A stretch of DNA of 64,000 nt from Bog-1198 sp963727045 (GTDB taxonomy: Bacteria > Pseudomonadota > Gammaproteobacteria > Steroidobacterales > Steroidobacteraceae): contig CAVSES010000001.1 in NCBI GenBank assembly GCA_963727045.1, positions 558,001 through 622,000 on the forward strand. The letters are read 5' to 3'. How positions within the stretch are numbered: the first letter of the stretch is position 1; every line of letters starts with the position of its first letter. Of the stretch, positions 54,857 through 63,533 are shown piece by piece. The notes under the pieces are model-generated. The model made no database searches and was not told the DNA's origin. It saw nothing but the letters and a program-made list of their open reading frames with translations. The translations under genes and the position numbers were made by a program.

Positions 54857-55764
54857 AACCTGAATTGACGCTTGTGCAGACCACTTCGCCGCCGCCGGCC
54901 GCCGTGCTGCAGCCCGCGCAGGGTGAAATGCCGTTTGCGGTGGTCGAGGGCCAGCCCATCACCGAGATGCCGCGGGATTTGTACATCCCGCCGCAGGCGC
55001 TCGAGGTGTTTCTGGAGGCCTTCGAGGGGCCGCTCGACATGCTGCTGTACCTGATTCGCCGGCAGAACCTCGACATCCTCGACATCCCCATCGCCGAGAT
55101 CACGCGCCAGTACATGCGCTATATCGAGTTGATGCAGGTGCTTCAATTGGAATTGGCCGGCGAGTACCTGCTGATGGCGGCCACCCTCGCGGAAGTCAAA
55201 TCCCGCATGCTGTTGCCGCGCATCGGCGGCGACGCGTCCGCGGAAGAGGCGGACCCTCGGGCGGAACTGGTGCGCCGCCTGCAGGAATACGAACGATTCA
55301 AACGCGCCGCGGAGGGCATCGACCGCATGCCCCGGTTGGAGCGCGATACCTGGGTCGCATCGGCGGAACTGGTCGACCGAAAAGTCGTCCGTATTCCACC
55401 CCAGGTGACGCTCCAGGAAATGCTCTCCGCGTTTCAAGAAGTGCTGGCGCGCAGCGACATGTTTGCCCACCACCATGTACAGCGCGAGCCGTTGTCGGTG
55501 CGGCAGCGCATGACGGACGTGTTGTCGTCGCTGACGGCAAGCAGCTTCGTTGATTTCGTGCAATTGTTCCGCGCCGACGAGGGGCGCCGTGGAGTGACGG
55601 TGACTTTCGTGGCGATCTTGGAACTGCTGCGCGAGGGATTGATCGAAATAGTGCAGGCGGAGGCGTACGCGCCGCTGCACGTGCGCCTCGGCAATCCGGC
55701 GCGGCATCTGAAACTGGTGGCCGATGACGGCGCCGCCAACGACTCCCAGGCGGGTACCCCATGA
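54853..55764 (+). CDS. scpA: Segregation and condensation protein A
   Basis: 303 residues, with about 55 extra N-terminal residues before the conserved FEGPLDMLLYLIRRQNLDIL (about 57-76). Kleisin signature: N-terminal helical domain binding the SMC neck (IPIAEITRQYMRYIELMQVL) and C-terminal winged helix (VTFVAILELLREGLIEIVQ). Works with SMC and ScpB. Overlaps trpS and scpB by ATGA. Confidence 0.96.
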   Translation: MKPELTLVQTTSPPPAAVLQPAQGEMPFAVVEGQPITEMPRDLYIPPQALEVFLEAFEGPLDMLLYLIRRQNLDILDIPIAEITRQYMRYIELMQVLQLELAGEYLLMAATLAEVKSRMLLPRIGGDASAEEADPRAELVRRLQEYERFKRAAEGIDRMPRLERDTWVASAELVDRKVVRIPPQVTLQEMLSAFQEVLARSDMFAHHHVQREPLSVRQRMTDVLSSLTASSFVDFVQLFRADEGRRGVTVTFVAILELLREGLIEIVQAEAYAPLHVRLGNPARHLKLVADDGAANDSQAGTP

Positions 55765-56489
55765 ACGATCAATATGTGAAGAATGTGATTGAAGCCGCGT
55801 TGCTCGCCGCCGGCCGCCCATTGGCGATCGACGAGCTGGTGGGCGTGTTCGATGAGCGCGATGGATCGAACGCCGAGGAAGTGCGCAATGCCATTGCGGC
55901 GTTGACGTCCGAGTACGAGACGCGCGGGCTGGAGCTGATCGAGGTGGCTAGCGGCTATCGGATTCAAATCAGGGCGGCCGTGGCAGAGCCGGTGTCCCGG
56001 CTGTGGCAGGAGCGGCCGGCGAAGTATTCCCGTGCGCTTCTCGAAACGCTGGCATTGGTCGCGTACCGCCAGCCGATCACGCGGGGCGAGATCGAGCAGA
56101 TCCGCGGCGTGGCGGTGAATCCGAACATCATCAAGACGCTGCTGGAGCGCGCCTGGATTCGCGTTGTCGGGCATCGCGACGTTCCCGGCAAGCCTGAATT
56201 GCTCGGCACGACGCGGGAATTTCTCGATTATTTCAGTTTGAAGAAGCTCGACGATCTGCCGACGCTGGCGCAGCTCAAGGAACTCGAGGATCTGCGGGTG
56301 CAATTGAGCCTGCCGGGCGCGGGCCCGGAAGTCGCGGCCGCCGGTGAAGAGGCGGGGGGCGCAGCGGCGCTCAATGCCGGCGCCGACGATGACGAAGAAG
56401 AGGAACCGGTGCGGCCGGAGGATTCCGACGGCGAGTTGCCGCGGCCTCAAGGGTTGGTCGCGAGCGGTGCGCAAGACGATTTGAGTTGA
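55761..56489 (+). CDS. scpB: Segregation and condensation protein B
   Basis: 242 residues. Two winged-helix domains (NVIEAALLAAGRPLAIDELV; ALLETLALVAYRQPITRGEI; RDVPGKPELLGTTREFLDYF). An acidic C-terminal tail (DDDEEEEPVRPEDSDG) is common in the family. Dimeric partner of ScpA. Its stop overlaps the rluB-like start by one base. Confidence 0.96.
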   Translation: MNDQYVKNVIEAALLAAGRPLAIDELVGVFDERDGSNAEEVRNAIAALTSEYETRGLELIEVASGYRIQIRAAVAEPVSRLWQERPAKYSRALLETLALVAYRQPITRGEIEQIRGVAVNPNIIKTLLERAWIRVVGHRDVPGKPELLGTTREFLDYFSLKKLDDLPTLAQLKELEDLRVQLSLPGAGPEVAAAGEEAGGAAALNAGADDDEEEEPVRPEDSDGELPRPQGLVASGAQDDLS

Positions 56490-57319
56490 TGCGACCCAGG
56501 CCGCCCCGCAAACAATCGGCGCCGCGCAAGGATCAGGCGCCGGCGGAACGCGTGCAGAAGCTCCTTTCGGCGGCCGGAATCGGATCGCGGCGCGAAGTGG
56601 AGCGCTGGATTCGCGAGGGCCGGCTGCAAATCAACGGCGAAGTGCCCGCCTTGGGCGCCAAACTCGCGCCACGGGACCGCATCACGCTGGATGGGCGGCC
56701 GGTCAGATTGCACACCCCGGAGCGCAAGGAACTGCGGGTGCTGCTGTTTCACCGCTCGCCGGGCGAGACGCTTGATTTGAAGGCCGCCACCTCGCGCGCC
56801 GCGGAACACTTGAACCTGCCCCGATCCTCTGGCCGCTGGCTCGCAATCCAGCCCATGCCGCCGGTCGACGGAGGATTGGAGATCCTCACGGACGACGGGT
56901 CCTGGGCGCATCGGGTGTCGCGGGGCGTGCATGCGCTCACCGTCGACTATGTGCTGCGGATGCGCGGGCCGCTCAAGGATGAGCTGGTCGAGGAATTTCG
57001 CGCGGCCACGGACTGCGAGGGCGAGCCGATGAGCATCCTGCAGGCGGACGCGCAATACGGTGAAGGATTCAACCACTGGCTCAACGTCACGGTGCGCGCC
57101 ACGCGCTCAGCACAAGTGCGGCATTGGTGGGCCGCTCGCGGCATCATCGTGAGCCGCTTGATGCGGGTGCGGTTCGGCCCGGTTCACCTGTCCCGTGACT
57201 TGCCGCGCGGGCACTCGCGCGCAATGTCGACCAGCGAGCGCAACGCGCTCATCAACGAAATCGACGCGGCGAACGCCGCCAAAGGCGGCGCCGAAGCCGC
57301 GGCGGGCGCCGCGCCCTAA
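56489..57319 (+). CDS. RluB-like 23S pseudouridine synthase homologue lacking the catalytic Asp
   Basis: 276 residues from the ATG at 56489. S4-like RNA-binding domain (RVQKLLSAAGIGSRREVERW) and the family middle (RKELRVLLFHRSPGE) are clear. Where RluB has GRLD-x-x-(T/S)-x-G-L with the catalytic Asp, this protein reads IQPMPPVDGGLEILTDDG, so Asp is replaced by Pro (unless VD substitutes). The second conserved site (EGRNR) is RATRS in LNVTVRATRSAQVRHWW. It sits at the normal rluB place after scpB, so it is either inactive or altered. Convergent with the next gene. Confidence 0.8.
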   Translation: MRPRPPRKQSAPRKDQAPAERVQKLLSAAGIGSRREVERWIREGRLQINGEVPALGAKLAPRDRITLDGRPVRLHTPERKELRVLLFHRSPGETLDLKAATSRAAEHLNLPRSSGRWLAIQPMPPVDGGLEILTDDGSWAHRVSRGVHALTVDYVLRMRGPLKDELVEEFRAATDCEGEPMSILQADAQYGEGFNHWLNVTVRATRSAQVRHWWAARGIIVSRLMRVRFGPVHLSRDLPRGHSRAMSTSERNALINEIDAANAAKGGAEAAAGAAP

Positions 57320-58422
57320 TTTGCCGAAGCCTGTGAAGCCTGCAGCAATTGCCCCAGATACTGCTGCCAGAGAGCCGCCCAGGTGTGAGTGCCGTGGCCG
57401 TGAGTCTGATCGGAGGCCGGCAGCAGCACGAAACGCCCGTTCTTCACGCGTTTGATTTCGCGTTCCGCAATCCCAAGTTCCGGCGGATTGATGAAATCGT
57501 CCGCCGAATTGATCTGCGTCAGGGGGACCGCGATCTTCTCCAGACCGGGGGAGGGATCGTAATCGCGGGAGGCGTTCACCTGGTAGAGCAGGTCGTTGGC
57601 GTCCAATTCGCCGAGCTCGCGCTCCATGAATTTCTGCAGAAACTCGTCCGCCGCATCCCGGCTCGGCAATGCGAGCTGCATCGCAATGGGTGCGCTGCCT
57701 GCGATCAGCAGCAGGCCCGCGGCCGTTCGCAGCGCGCCCATCGGTTCGCTCTTGTATTCACCCTGCAGCCACTGCGGATCGCTGCGGATCGCCTCCATGA
57801 GGAGATTGCGCCACAGGCGATTGCGGCCCGCGATCTGCACGGGCAGGCAGGCGAGCGGCATCAGGGAATCCATGAAATCGGGATGGGTTTCGCCCCACAG
57901 AAAGGTGTGCATGCAGCCCATCGAGGTGCCGATCACCAGCCGCAGATGGTCGACTTGAAGACCCTGGAGCAGCAGCGTGTGCTGTGCGGCGACCATGTCC
58001 GCATACGTGTACTGGGGAAAGCGCGCCCGCAAGCCGTCGCTGGGCTTGCTGGAATTGCCATGGCCGATGCCGTCCGGCAGGATGATGTAGTACTTGCTGC
58101 TGTCGAGCAGCTGTCCGCGCCCGAACAGCACGCCGGCGAAATGATCGTTGAGCAGGCTGCGGCCGGAGCCGCCGGTTCCGTGCAGGATCAGCACCGCGTT
58201 GCTGACCTTGCCGTGCGCGTCGCGCCGCGGCTTGCCGAGGGTGGTGTAGTGCAGCCGCAATTCCGGCAGCATCTCGCCCGAGGCAAAATGAAAATCGTGG
58301 ACCACATAGTCGCCTTCGCTCAGGCTCGAACCGGGGGCGGGCCACTCGGCATGGGCGGCGCGGGGGCCGAACCACAGCGCGGCCGACAGTGCGCAAGCCG
58401 AAAGCATTGGACATATCCGCAT
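57316..58422 (-). CDS. Exported alpha/beta hydrolase (homoserine O-acetyltransferase-like fold)
   Basis: 368 residues from the ATG at 58422, with GGAGGAA six bases upstream. Signal peptide (LSACALSAALWFGPRAAHA). Core: LILHGTGGSGRSLLNDHFAG, then PDGIGHGNSSKPSDGLR, nucleophile Ser in IGTSMGCMHTFLWGETHPD (about 200), Asp in QINSADDFINPPELG and His in SDQTHGHGTHTW. The MetX-like arrangement is typical, but no acyl-homoserine function can be claimed for an exported member. Downstream of an SDR gene on the same strand (18 bp). Confidence 0.88.
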   Translation of the reverse strand: MRICPMLSACALSAALWFGPRAAHAEWPAPGSSLSEGDYVVHDFHFASGEMLPELRLHYTTLGKPRRDAHGKVSNAVLILHGTGGSGRSLLNDHFAGVLFGRGQLLDSSKYYIILPDGIGHGNSSKPSDGLRARFPQYTYADMVAAQHTLLLQGLQVDHLRLVIGTSMGCMHTFLWGETHPDFMDSLMPLACLPVQIAGRNRLWRNLLMEAIRSDPQWLQGEYKSEPMGALRTAAGLLLIAGSAPIAMQLALPSRDAADEFLQKFMERELGELDANDLLYQVNASRDYDPSPGLEKIAVPLTQINSADDFINPPELGIAEREIKRVKNGRFVLLPASDQTHGHGTHTWAALWQQYLGQLLQASQASAN

Positions 58423-58439
58423 CGACGTTCCTCCGCGCG

Positions 58440-59186
58440 TCATTGCGCCTCGATATATTGGCCATGAATACCGCGACTTTTCGCGCTCAGCAAGTATAAA
58501 AAGACGCCGCTCACGCTTGCCGGCGCGGGCACCGTGTTCGGATCCTCCGCGGGATAGGCGGCCGCCCGCATCGCCGTTCGCATGCGGCCGGGATTCACGC
58601 TGTTCACACGGATGTTCGGTTCGCCCTCGAGCTCCTGCGACCACATGCTGCGCACGGACTCAAGGCCCGATTTGGCGACGGCGTAGGCGCCCCAAAACGG
58701 CCGCTGGTTGTTCACGACGCCGCTGCTCACGAATATCACGGAAGCGTCCGCCGACCTGCGCAAATTGGGCAGCAGGACCTGCGTCAAAATGAATGGGGCG
58801 GTCAGGTTCACGTGCAGCACCCGGCACCAGGTCGGCACGTCGTATTGCTCGAGCGGCATCCGATCGCCGAGCAAGGCCGCACAATGCACCACGCCGTCGA
58901 GCTTGCCGAATTCGCTGCCGATGGTTTTTGCCAGCTGATCGTAGTCCACGGCGGTCGCGGCGGCGAGGTCCAGCGTCGCTATGGCGGGCTGCGGTCTGCC
59001 CAAGGCCTCTATTTCATCGTATACGCGTTCGAGCCTGGCGCCGTTGCGGCCCGACAAAACCACGCTGGCGCCCGCGCGCGCGCATTCGATCGCCAGCGCG
59101 CGGCCGAGCCCGCTGCCGGCGCCCGTGATCAAAACGACGCGCCCGGTCAAGAGATCCGCGTCGGGCGTGAATTGTGCAGGGATCAT
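58440..59186 (-). CDS. SDR-family oxidoreductase (YciK-like)
   Basis: 248 residues. Classical short-chain dehydrogenase: nucleotide motif TGAGSGLGRALA (about 21-32), NAG-type H(C)AA in GVVHCAALLGDR, Ser in FVSSGVVNNQ, and the catalytic Y-x-x-x-K in AYAVAKSG (about 168). It resembles YciK, whose gene lies near ubiG in Pseudomonas. NAD(P)H enzyme, substrate unknown. Start ATG 59186; 13 bp after the squalene-synthase-like gene. Confidence 0.92.
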   Translation of the reverse strand: MIPAQFTPDADLLTGRVVLITGAGSGLGRALAIECARAGASVVLSGRNGARLERVYDEIEALGRPQPAIATLDLAAATAVDYDQLAKTIGSEFGKLDGVVHCAALLGDRMPLEQYDVPTWCRVLHVNLTAPFILTQVLLPNLRRSADASVIFVSSGVVNNQRPFWGAYAVAKSGLESVRSMWSQELEGEPNIRVNSVNPGRMRTAMRAAAYPAEDPNTVPAPASVSGVFLYLLSAKSRGIHGQYIEAQ

Positions 59187-59198
59187 GGAGCCTCCGAT

Positions 59199-60086
59199 TC
59201 ATTTGTGGGCGCGCCGTGCCGTCCTCCAGGCAAGCAGCATATCGCTTAATCGGCGGCGCGAGAGGGATGGCGTGCGGTCGTTCAAGCGCGCAAGCCCGAG
59301 TGCCGCCAGCACCAGGAGGTGGCGCTGCCGCGGCCGCTGCGGGCGCGGCAGTTCGAGCGCCGCGACCTCGAAATACCGGGCGGCCCGGCCGCGCAGCAGC
59401 TCGAGATAGCTCCGCAGCGGCTCGGGCGGGCAATCGGCGCAAAGAGCGCCGTTGTCGATGCCGGCCGCCATCAGCTCCTCGATCGGGAAGGGCACGCGTC
59501 CGGCGCGCGCTTCGCGCCGATAGTCGCGTATCGCCGTCGACAGATAGTCGCCCGCTGCGAGAGCCCGCGTGCAGTTGCGCAAGTTCGTGTCGTCGGGAAC
59601 TTCGCCGGCGAGGCGCGAGGCGAGCGCCAACGGGTCGCCCCATAGAGCCTGCAATTGCGGCTCCAGATCCGCGCCGCGTTCCAGAGGCACGCCGCTCGCC
59701 TGCGCCGCGGCGGCGCTGACCGCGGCAACGAGAGGCGTGAAATCGACCGAGGCCGCACGGGGCAGGGCGGCAAGATATGCGCTGATGGGGTGGACGGGGG
59801 ATCCGCCCGCGAGCCGCTGCATTTCCTCCTGCCACCAGGCGAGCTTCAAGTGGGCGACGCTGATTTCCGTGGCCGGATCCGCGAGCGCCTGCCATTCGGC
59901 GCGCAGCGCGTAGATGCCGAGAACCGCCGCGCGCGACTCCGCGGCGGCGAACAACCAACTCCAGTAGCGCGCCGTGCCCGGCGGCACCGCGCGGGATCGG
60001 TAGGTGGCATCAAGTGCCCTCAGAGCCGTTCTCGTCCGCTTGGCCGGGCATGACGTCGGCGAGTCCTCCCGGCTCGGCCGCAGCAT
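59199..60086 (-). CDS. Squalene/phytoene synthase-family protein lacking usual DxxxD motifs
   Basis: 295 residues from the ATG at 60086, overlapping the rmuC end by 77 bp; the true start may lie further in, but no other standard start is in frame nearby. All-alpha fold of trans-isoprenyl-diphosphate synthases: RYWSWLFAAAESRAAVLGIY, EISVAHLKLAWWQEEMQRLA, GDYLSTAIRDYRREARAGRV. The first Asp-rich motif reads RAEWQAL and no DxxxD is seen there, as in the NDUFAF6-like subgroup. Enzymatic activity is therefore doubtful. Confidence 0.82.
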   Translation of the reverse strand: MLRPSREDSPTSCPAKRTRTALRALDATYRSRAVPPGTARYWSWLFAAAESRAAVLGIYALRAEWQALADPATEISVAHLKLAWWQEEMQRLAGGSPVHPISAYLAALPRAASVDFTPLVAAVSAAAAQASGVPLERGADLEPQLQALWGDPLALASRLAGEVPDDTNLRNCTRALAAGDYLSTAIRDYRREARAGRVPFPIEELMAAGIDNGALCADCPPEPLRSYLELLRGRAARYFEVAALELPRPQRPRQRHLLVLAALGLARLNDRTPSLSRRRLSDMLLAWRTARRAHK

Positions 60087-61335
60087 CGGAGCCCCTCGGA
60101 ATGCGCGTGAGATTCGACACCGGCTCGATCGGCTCGAGCTCGCGGATCATGCGAAGCCCGAGATCCGGAAAGCGGCGCGCCGCGGGCAGCACCTGCTGCT
60201 CGAGCGAGCCGACCGCCTTGTTGAACGAATCGACGCTGCTGCCGAGGGATTTTCCCAGCCTGCCGAGGTGCTCGCCGAACACCGCCAGCCGCTTGTACAG
60301 GTCTTCGCCCAGGCGCCGGATCTCCGCCGCATTGTCCGCGAGAATTGATTGCTTCCAGCCGTAGGCGACGATTTTCAGCAGCGCGACCAGGCTGGTCGGC
60401 GTCGCCAGCATCACGTTTTGCCGCAGCGAGTCGTCGATCAATCCTGGATTTTCCTGCAGGGCCGCCGTCAGGAACTGATCGCCCGGCAGGAACAGCACGA
60501 CGAAGTCCGGACTGCGCTCGAATTGCGACCAATACTGCTTCGTCGACAGCTCGCGCACCCGCGCGCCGACCACTTGCGAGTGGCGGCGCAGGTGCGAGCG
60601 GCGGTCATCGTCCGTTTGAGCCTCCACCGCAGCGAGGTAGGCATCCAGCGGCGTCTTCACATCGACGACGATGTCGCGCTTGTCCGGCATGTGCACGATC
60701 ATGTCCGGGCGTATGGCGCCGGATTCGGTGCTCAGATGATGCTGTTCGGTAAAGTCCACGTGCAGCGTCATGCCCGACAGTTCCACCAGCCGCCGCAGCG
60801 TGATCTCCCCCCATTGACCGCGCACGTCGGGCCGGCGCAGCGCGGTGACCAGGTTCCGCGTCTCGCGCGACAACAGGTTCTGGCCGCTCGCCAGGCCCTC
60901 CATCTGGGTCTTGATGCTCGCGAACGAGTCGATGCGGTCGCGCTCGATCGCCTGAATCTGCACTTCGGTCCTGGCCAGCGCGTCGCGTATGGGCTGCACC
61001 AGCGACTCGATCGCCGTCTCGCGCTCCTTGAGCGCCTGCGAGGCGTCCTGCTGCTGTCGGGCGAGCCGTTCGCGCGCCAACTGCAGGAACACCTCGCTGT
61101 TGCTCTGCAGGCTTTCGCGCGCCAGATCCCCGAACACCGCCTGCAATTGCTCCCGAGCCCGCGACAAAGCCTGTTCGCGTTCCGCTCCCGCCGCCTCTTC
61201 GCTCTTGAGGCGCGAGCGCAGCAGCTCCGTTTCGACGGTCAAAACTTGTTCACGGCGCGCGCGCCACACCAGCGCCGCCAACGCACCGAATGCGCCGCCC
61301 GCGGCGAATGCCAGCCAGATGAAGCCCGCGCTCAT
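60010..61335 (-). CDS. rmuC: RmuC-family recombination-limiting nuclease-like protein
   Basis: 441 residues from the ATG at 61335 (SAGFIWLAFAAGGAFGALAA membrane anchor). A long coiled coil (about 30-190) is followed by the RmuC domain: LRRPDVRGQWGEITLRRLVE (about 203-222), MIVHMPDKRDIVVDVKTPLD, and FVVLFLPGDQFLTAALQENP. It is membrane-anchored; in E. coli it limits inversion at short repeats. Lies between ubiG and the squalene-synthase-like gene on the minus strand. Confidence 0.94.
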   Translation of the reverse strand: MSAGFIWLAFAAGGAFGALAALVWRARREQVLTVETELLRSRLKSEEAAGAEREQALSRAREQLQAVFGDLARESLQSNSEVFLQLARERLARQQQDASQALKERETAIESLVQPIRDALARTEVQIQAIERDRIDSFASIKTQMEGLASGQNLLSRETRNLVTALRRPDVRGQWGEITLRRLVELSGMTLHVDFTEQHHLSTESGAIRPDMIVHMPDKRDIVVDVKTPLDAYLAAVEAQTDDDRRSHLRRHSQVVGARVRELSTKQYWSQFERSPDFVVLFLPGDQFLTAALQENPGLIDDSLRQNVMLATPTSLVALLKIVAYGWKQSILADNAAEIRRLGEDLYKRLAVFGEHLGRLGKSLGSSVDSFNKAVGSLEQQVLPAARRFPDLGLRMIRELEPIEPVSNLTRIPRGSDAAAEPGGLADVMPGQADENGSEGT

Positions 61336-61390
61336 ACCCGCCCGACGGCGGCGAGCCGGCGCAAGGGGACGGCCGTTCCCATGGGCGCGG

Positions 61391-62110
61391 TCATGGAGCG
61401 ACGGGCCGCGAGAAATGCGCCAGGTAGTTGACATCGGTGTTCGTCGAGAGCCGAAACGACCGCGTCAGCGGATTGTAGGTGATACCCGTCAAATCGCGCA
61501 GCTCCAGACCGGCTGCGCGGCCCCACCGGGCGAGTTCCGACGGCCTGATGAACTTCAGGTATTCGTGAGTGCCGCGCGGCAGCACGCGCGCGACGTATTC
61601 CGCGCCGACGATAGCCACCGCGAACGCCAGGGCGTTGCGATTGAGCGTGGAGACGACGATGTCGCCGCCGGGTTTCGTCAGGGCGGACAGCGCGCCGACG
61701 GCTGCAGCCGGGTCGGGGACGTGTTCGAGCATTTCCATGCACGTCACGAGGTCGAATGCCGCGGGGCGCTCTTCGGCCAGCTCCTCCGCGGCAACCGCCC
61801 TGTACACCGCGGGAACCTTTGCCTGCAGCGCGTGCAGTTCCGCCACGTCGAGCACCGCCGGCGACAGATCGATGCCGAGCACGTTCGCACCGGCCCGTGC
61901 CATCGCTTCGGACAAAATACCCCCGCCGCAGCCGACGTCGAGCACCTGCTTTCCCGCGAGACCAAGGCGCTCGAGATACCGCAGACGCAGCGGATTGAGA
62001 TCGTGAAGGGGCTTTGACGGCCCCTTTGGATCCCACCAGCTTTGGGCGAGGGCGGCGAACTTCGCAAGTTCTTGAGGGTCGGCATTTCGCGTTGATTCAG
62101 CCACGGGCAT
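61391..62110 (-). CDS. ubiG: Ubiquinone biosynthesis O-methyltransferase UbiG
   Basis: 239 residues. Family start NADPQELAKFAALAQSWWDP and the PLHDLNPLRLRYL helix; SAM motif I VLDVGCGGGILSE (about 56-68); VTCMEMLEHVPDPAAAV and GGDIVVSTLNRNALAF. It methylates the two hydroxyls of the quinone ring at the inner membrane. The start overlaps the upstream mtaD-like end by 14 bp. Confidence 0.97.
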   Translation of the reverse strand: MPVAESTRNADPQELAKFAALAQSWWDPKGPSKPLHDLNPLRLRYLERLGLAGKQVLDVGCGGGILSEAMARAGANVLGIDLSPAVLDVAELHALQAKVPAVYRAVAAEELAEERPAAFDLVTCMEMLEHVPDPAAAVGALSALTKPGGDIVVSTLNRNALAFAVAIVGAEYVARVLPRGTHEYLKFIRPSELARWGRAAGLELRDLTGITYNPLTRSFRLSTNTDVNYLAHFSRPVAP

Positions 62111-63392
62111 CGCCCTCCGTATTCAATCGCGCGGCCCAGCCATCGGCGTGCGCGGCAACGCGGTCCCAATCCAGTCGCATGAATTCTCCGTCCGACAGCA
62201 GCTGGCGGCCGGCGACCCAGACGTCGCACACGATGTCACGGCCGCCGCCGAACACCAAGTGTGTTACGGGGTGCGTCATGGGTTGAGTGGCGGGGCCTGC
62301 GAGATCGAGGCAGCACAGATCGGCCCATTTCCCGCGTTCAAGCGTGCCGACGTCTTCGAGTCCCAGAACAGCAGCACCGGCGCTGGTCGCCATGGCGAGC
62401 GCGTCCCAGGCGCTGTGGTCCGGGTCGCCGGGGCGATCAAGGCTCGACATCGCGAGCGCGCACATCTTCATTTCCGTCCACAAGTCTTGGTTCGCGCAGG
62501 CACCGTCTCCGGAGCCGACGCCCAACCGGATGCCGGACGCGGCCAGTTCGCACAGGGGCGGGAGGACCGGCCCGCGTGCGAGGCATGCCTGCAGGCCGAG
62601 GCTGACCGCCATCCCGGTGCGCTGCGCAAGGTCGATGTCCGCCGCGCTCGCATGGGTCATATGCACCGCGGTCAGGGCGGGCGTCAGCAGGCCGAGCTGC
62701 CACAGGCGCTCGATCGGCCGCGCTCCGTAAACCGCAACGGAGCGCGCAATTTCGTCCGTCGATGCATGCAGATCGATCTGGATTCCGGCGTCGAGTTCAT
62801 CGGCCAGCATTGCGAGCCGGGCAAAGGTGGCGTCGCCCACCTCGTGCGCGGCATGCGGCGCGAAGACGGTCGAAATCAGCGGATGACCCGAAAATTCGTC
62901 CCGAACGCGCAAGCCTTCGGTCAAATAATCCGCGGCCGTCCTTGCCCACGGGCTGGGCGTCTCGGCCACCGGCAGGCCGACCACCGCGCGCATTCCCTGC
63001 TCGCCGGCGGCGCGGGCCGCCTCGTCCGGAAAATAGCAGCGATCCGCAAAGCAGGTGATCCCCGAAATCAGCATTTCCGCGACCGCCGCCATGACGCCAT
63101 CCCTGACGAATTCGCGGCCGGCGGCACGCGCCTCGCGGGCCGGCGAACCCGCCCGCAGCAGCGACATCGCGGCGCGCGTATGCGTGTTGATCAAACCCGG
63201 CATCAAGAGATGCGAGGAGCGTTGAATGACGGAGCCCGCGGCATAGCGCTGCGCCGCATCGCCGCTCGGCAGAAGATCGAGAATTCGACCATCGCGCACC
63301 ACCAAGGCGTGGTTTTCGAGCACCCGCCCGCGATTCGTCATGGGCACGATCCAACGTGCGTCGATGCGTAGGTCAGCGGGAACGGAGGGCAT
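62097..63392 (-). CDS. TRZ/ATZ amidohydrolase (MtaD-like) with altered metal ligands
   Basis: 431 residues from the ATG at 63392 (PSVPADLRIDARWIVPM). Fold and position (beside ubiG and gyrA) fit the MTA/SAH-deaminase family. The key metal motif, normally NTHTHAAM, is NTHTRAAM here (His to Arg), and the H-x-H-x-x-E segment reads IDLHASTDE (first His and the Glu lost). VHMTHASAAD and GVGSGDGAC keep one His and an Asp. The loop after the HxH motif is also shortened. It may be inactive, or have a changed metal site and substrate. Confidence 0.85.
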   Translation of the reverse strand: MPSVPADLRIDARWIVPMTNRGRVLENHALVVRDGRILDLLPSGDAAQRYAAGSVIQRSSHLLMPGLINTHTRAAMSLLRAGSPAREARAAGREFVRDGVMAAVAEMLISGITCFADRCYFPDEAARAAGEQGMRAVVGLPVAETPSPWARTAADYLTEGLRVRDEFSGHPLISTVFAPHAAHEVGDATFARLAMLADELDAGIQIDLHASTDEIARSVAVYGARPIERLWQLGLLTPALTAVHMTHASAADIDLAQRTGMAVSLGLQACLARGPVLPPLCELAASGIRLGVGSGDGACANQDLWTEMKMCALAMSSLDRPGDPDHSAWDALAMATSAGAAVLGLEDVGTLERGKWADLCCLDLAGPATQPMTHPVTHLVFGGGRDIVCDVWVAGRQLLSDGEFMRLDWDRVAAHADGWAARLNTEGDARG

Positions 63393-63449
63393 AACTTCAG
63401 TATATCGGCTAAACGGCTCCGCGGCCCCTAGCCCGAGTCGGATATGTGC

Positions 63450-63455
63450 TAGAAT
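63450..63455 (+). promoter_or_regulatory. -10-like element upstream of gyrA
   Basis: TAGAAT, 79 bp before the gyrA ATG. No convincing -35 at 17 bp. It is listed only because the region between the divergent mtaD-like gene and gyrA must hold a promoter. Confidence 0.35.
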
Positions 63456-63533
63456 TCGTCCATGTTGAGACCATGTCTCGCCTCCTTTAAACCCGTTTAA
63501 TAAAGCCGCGAAGGCTTCACCGGACTCTCGCAA

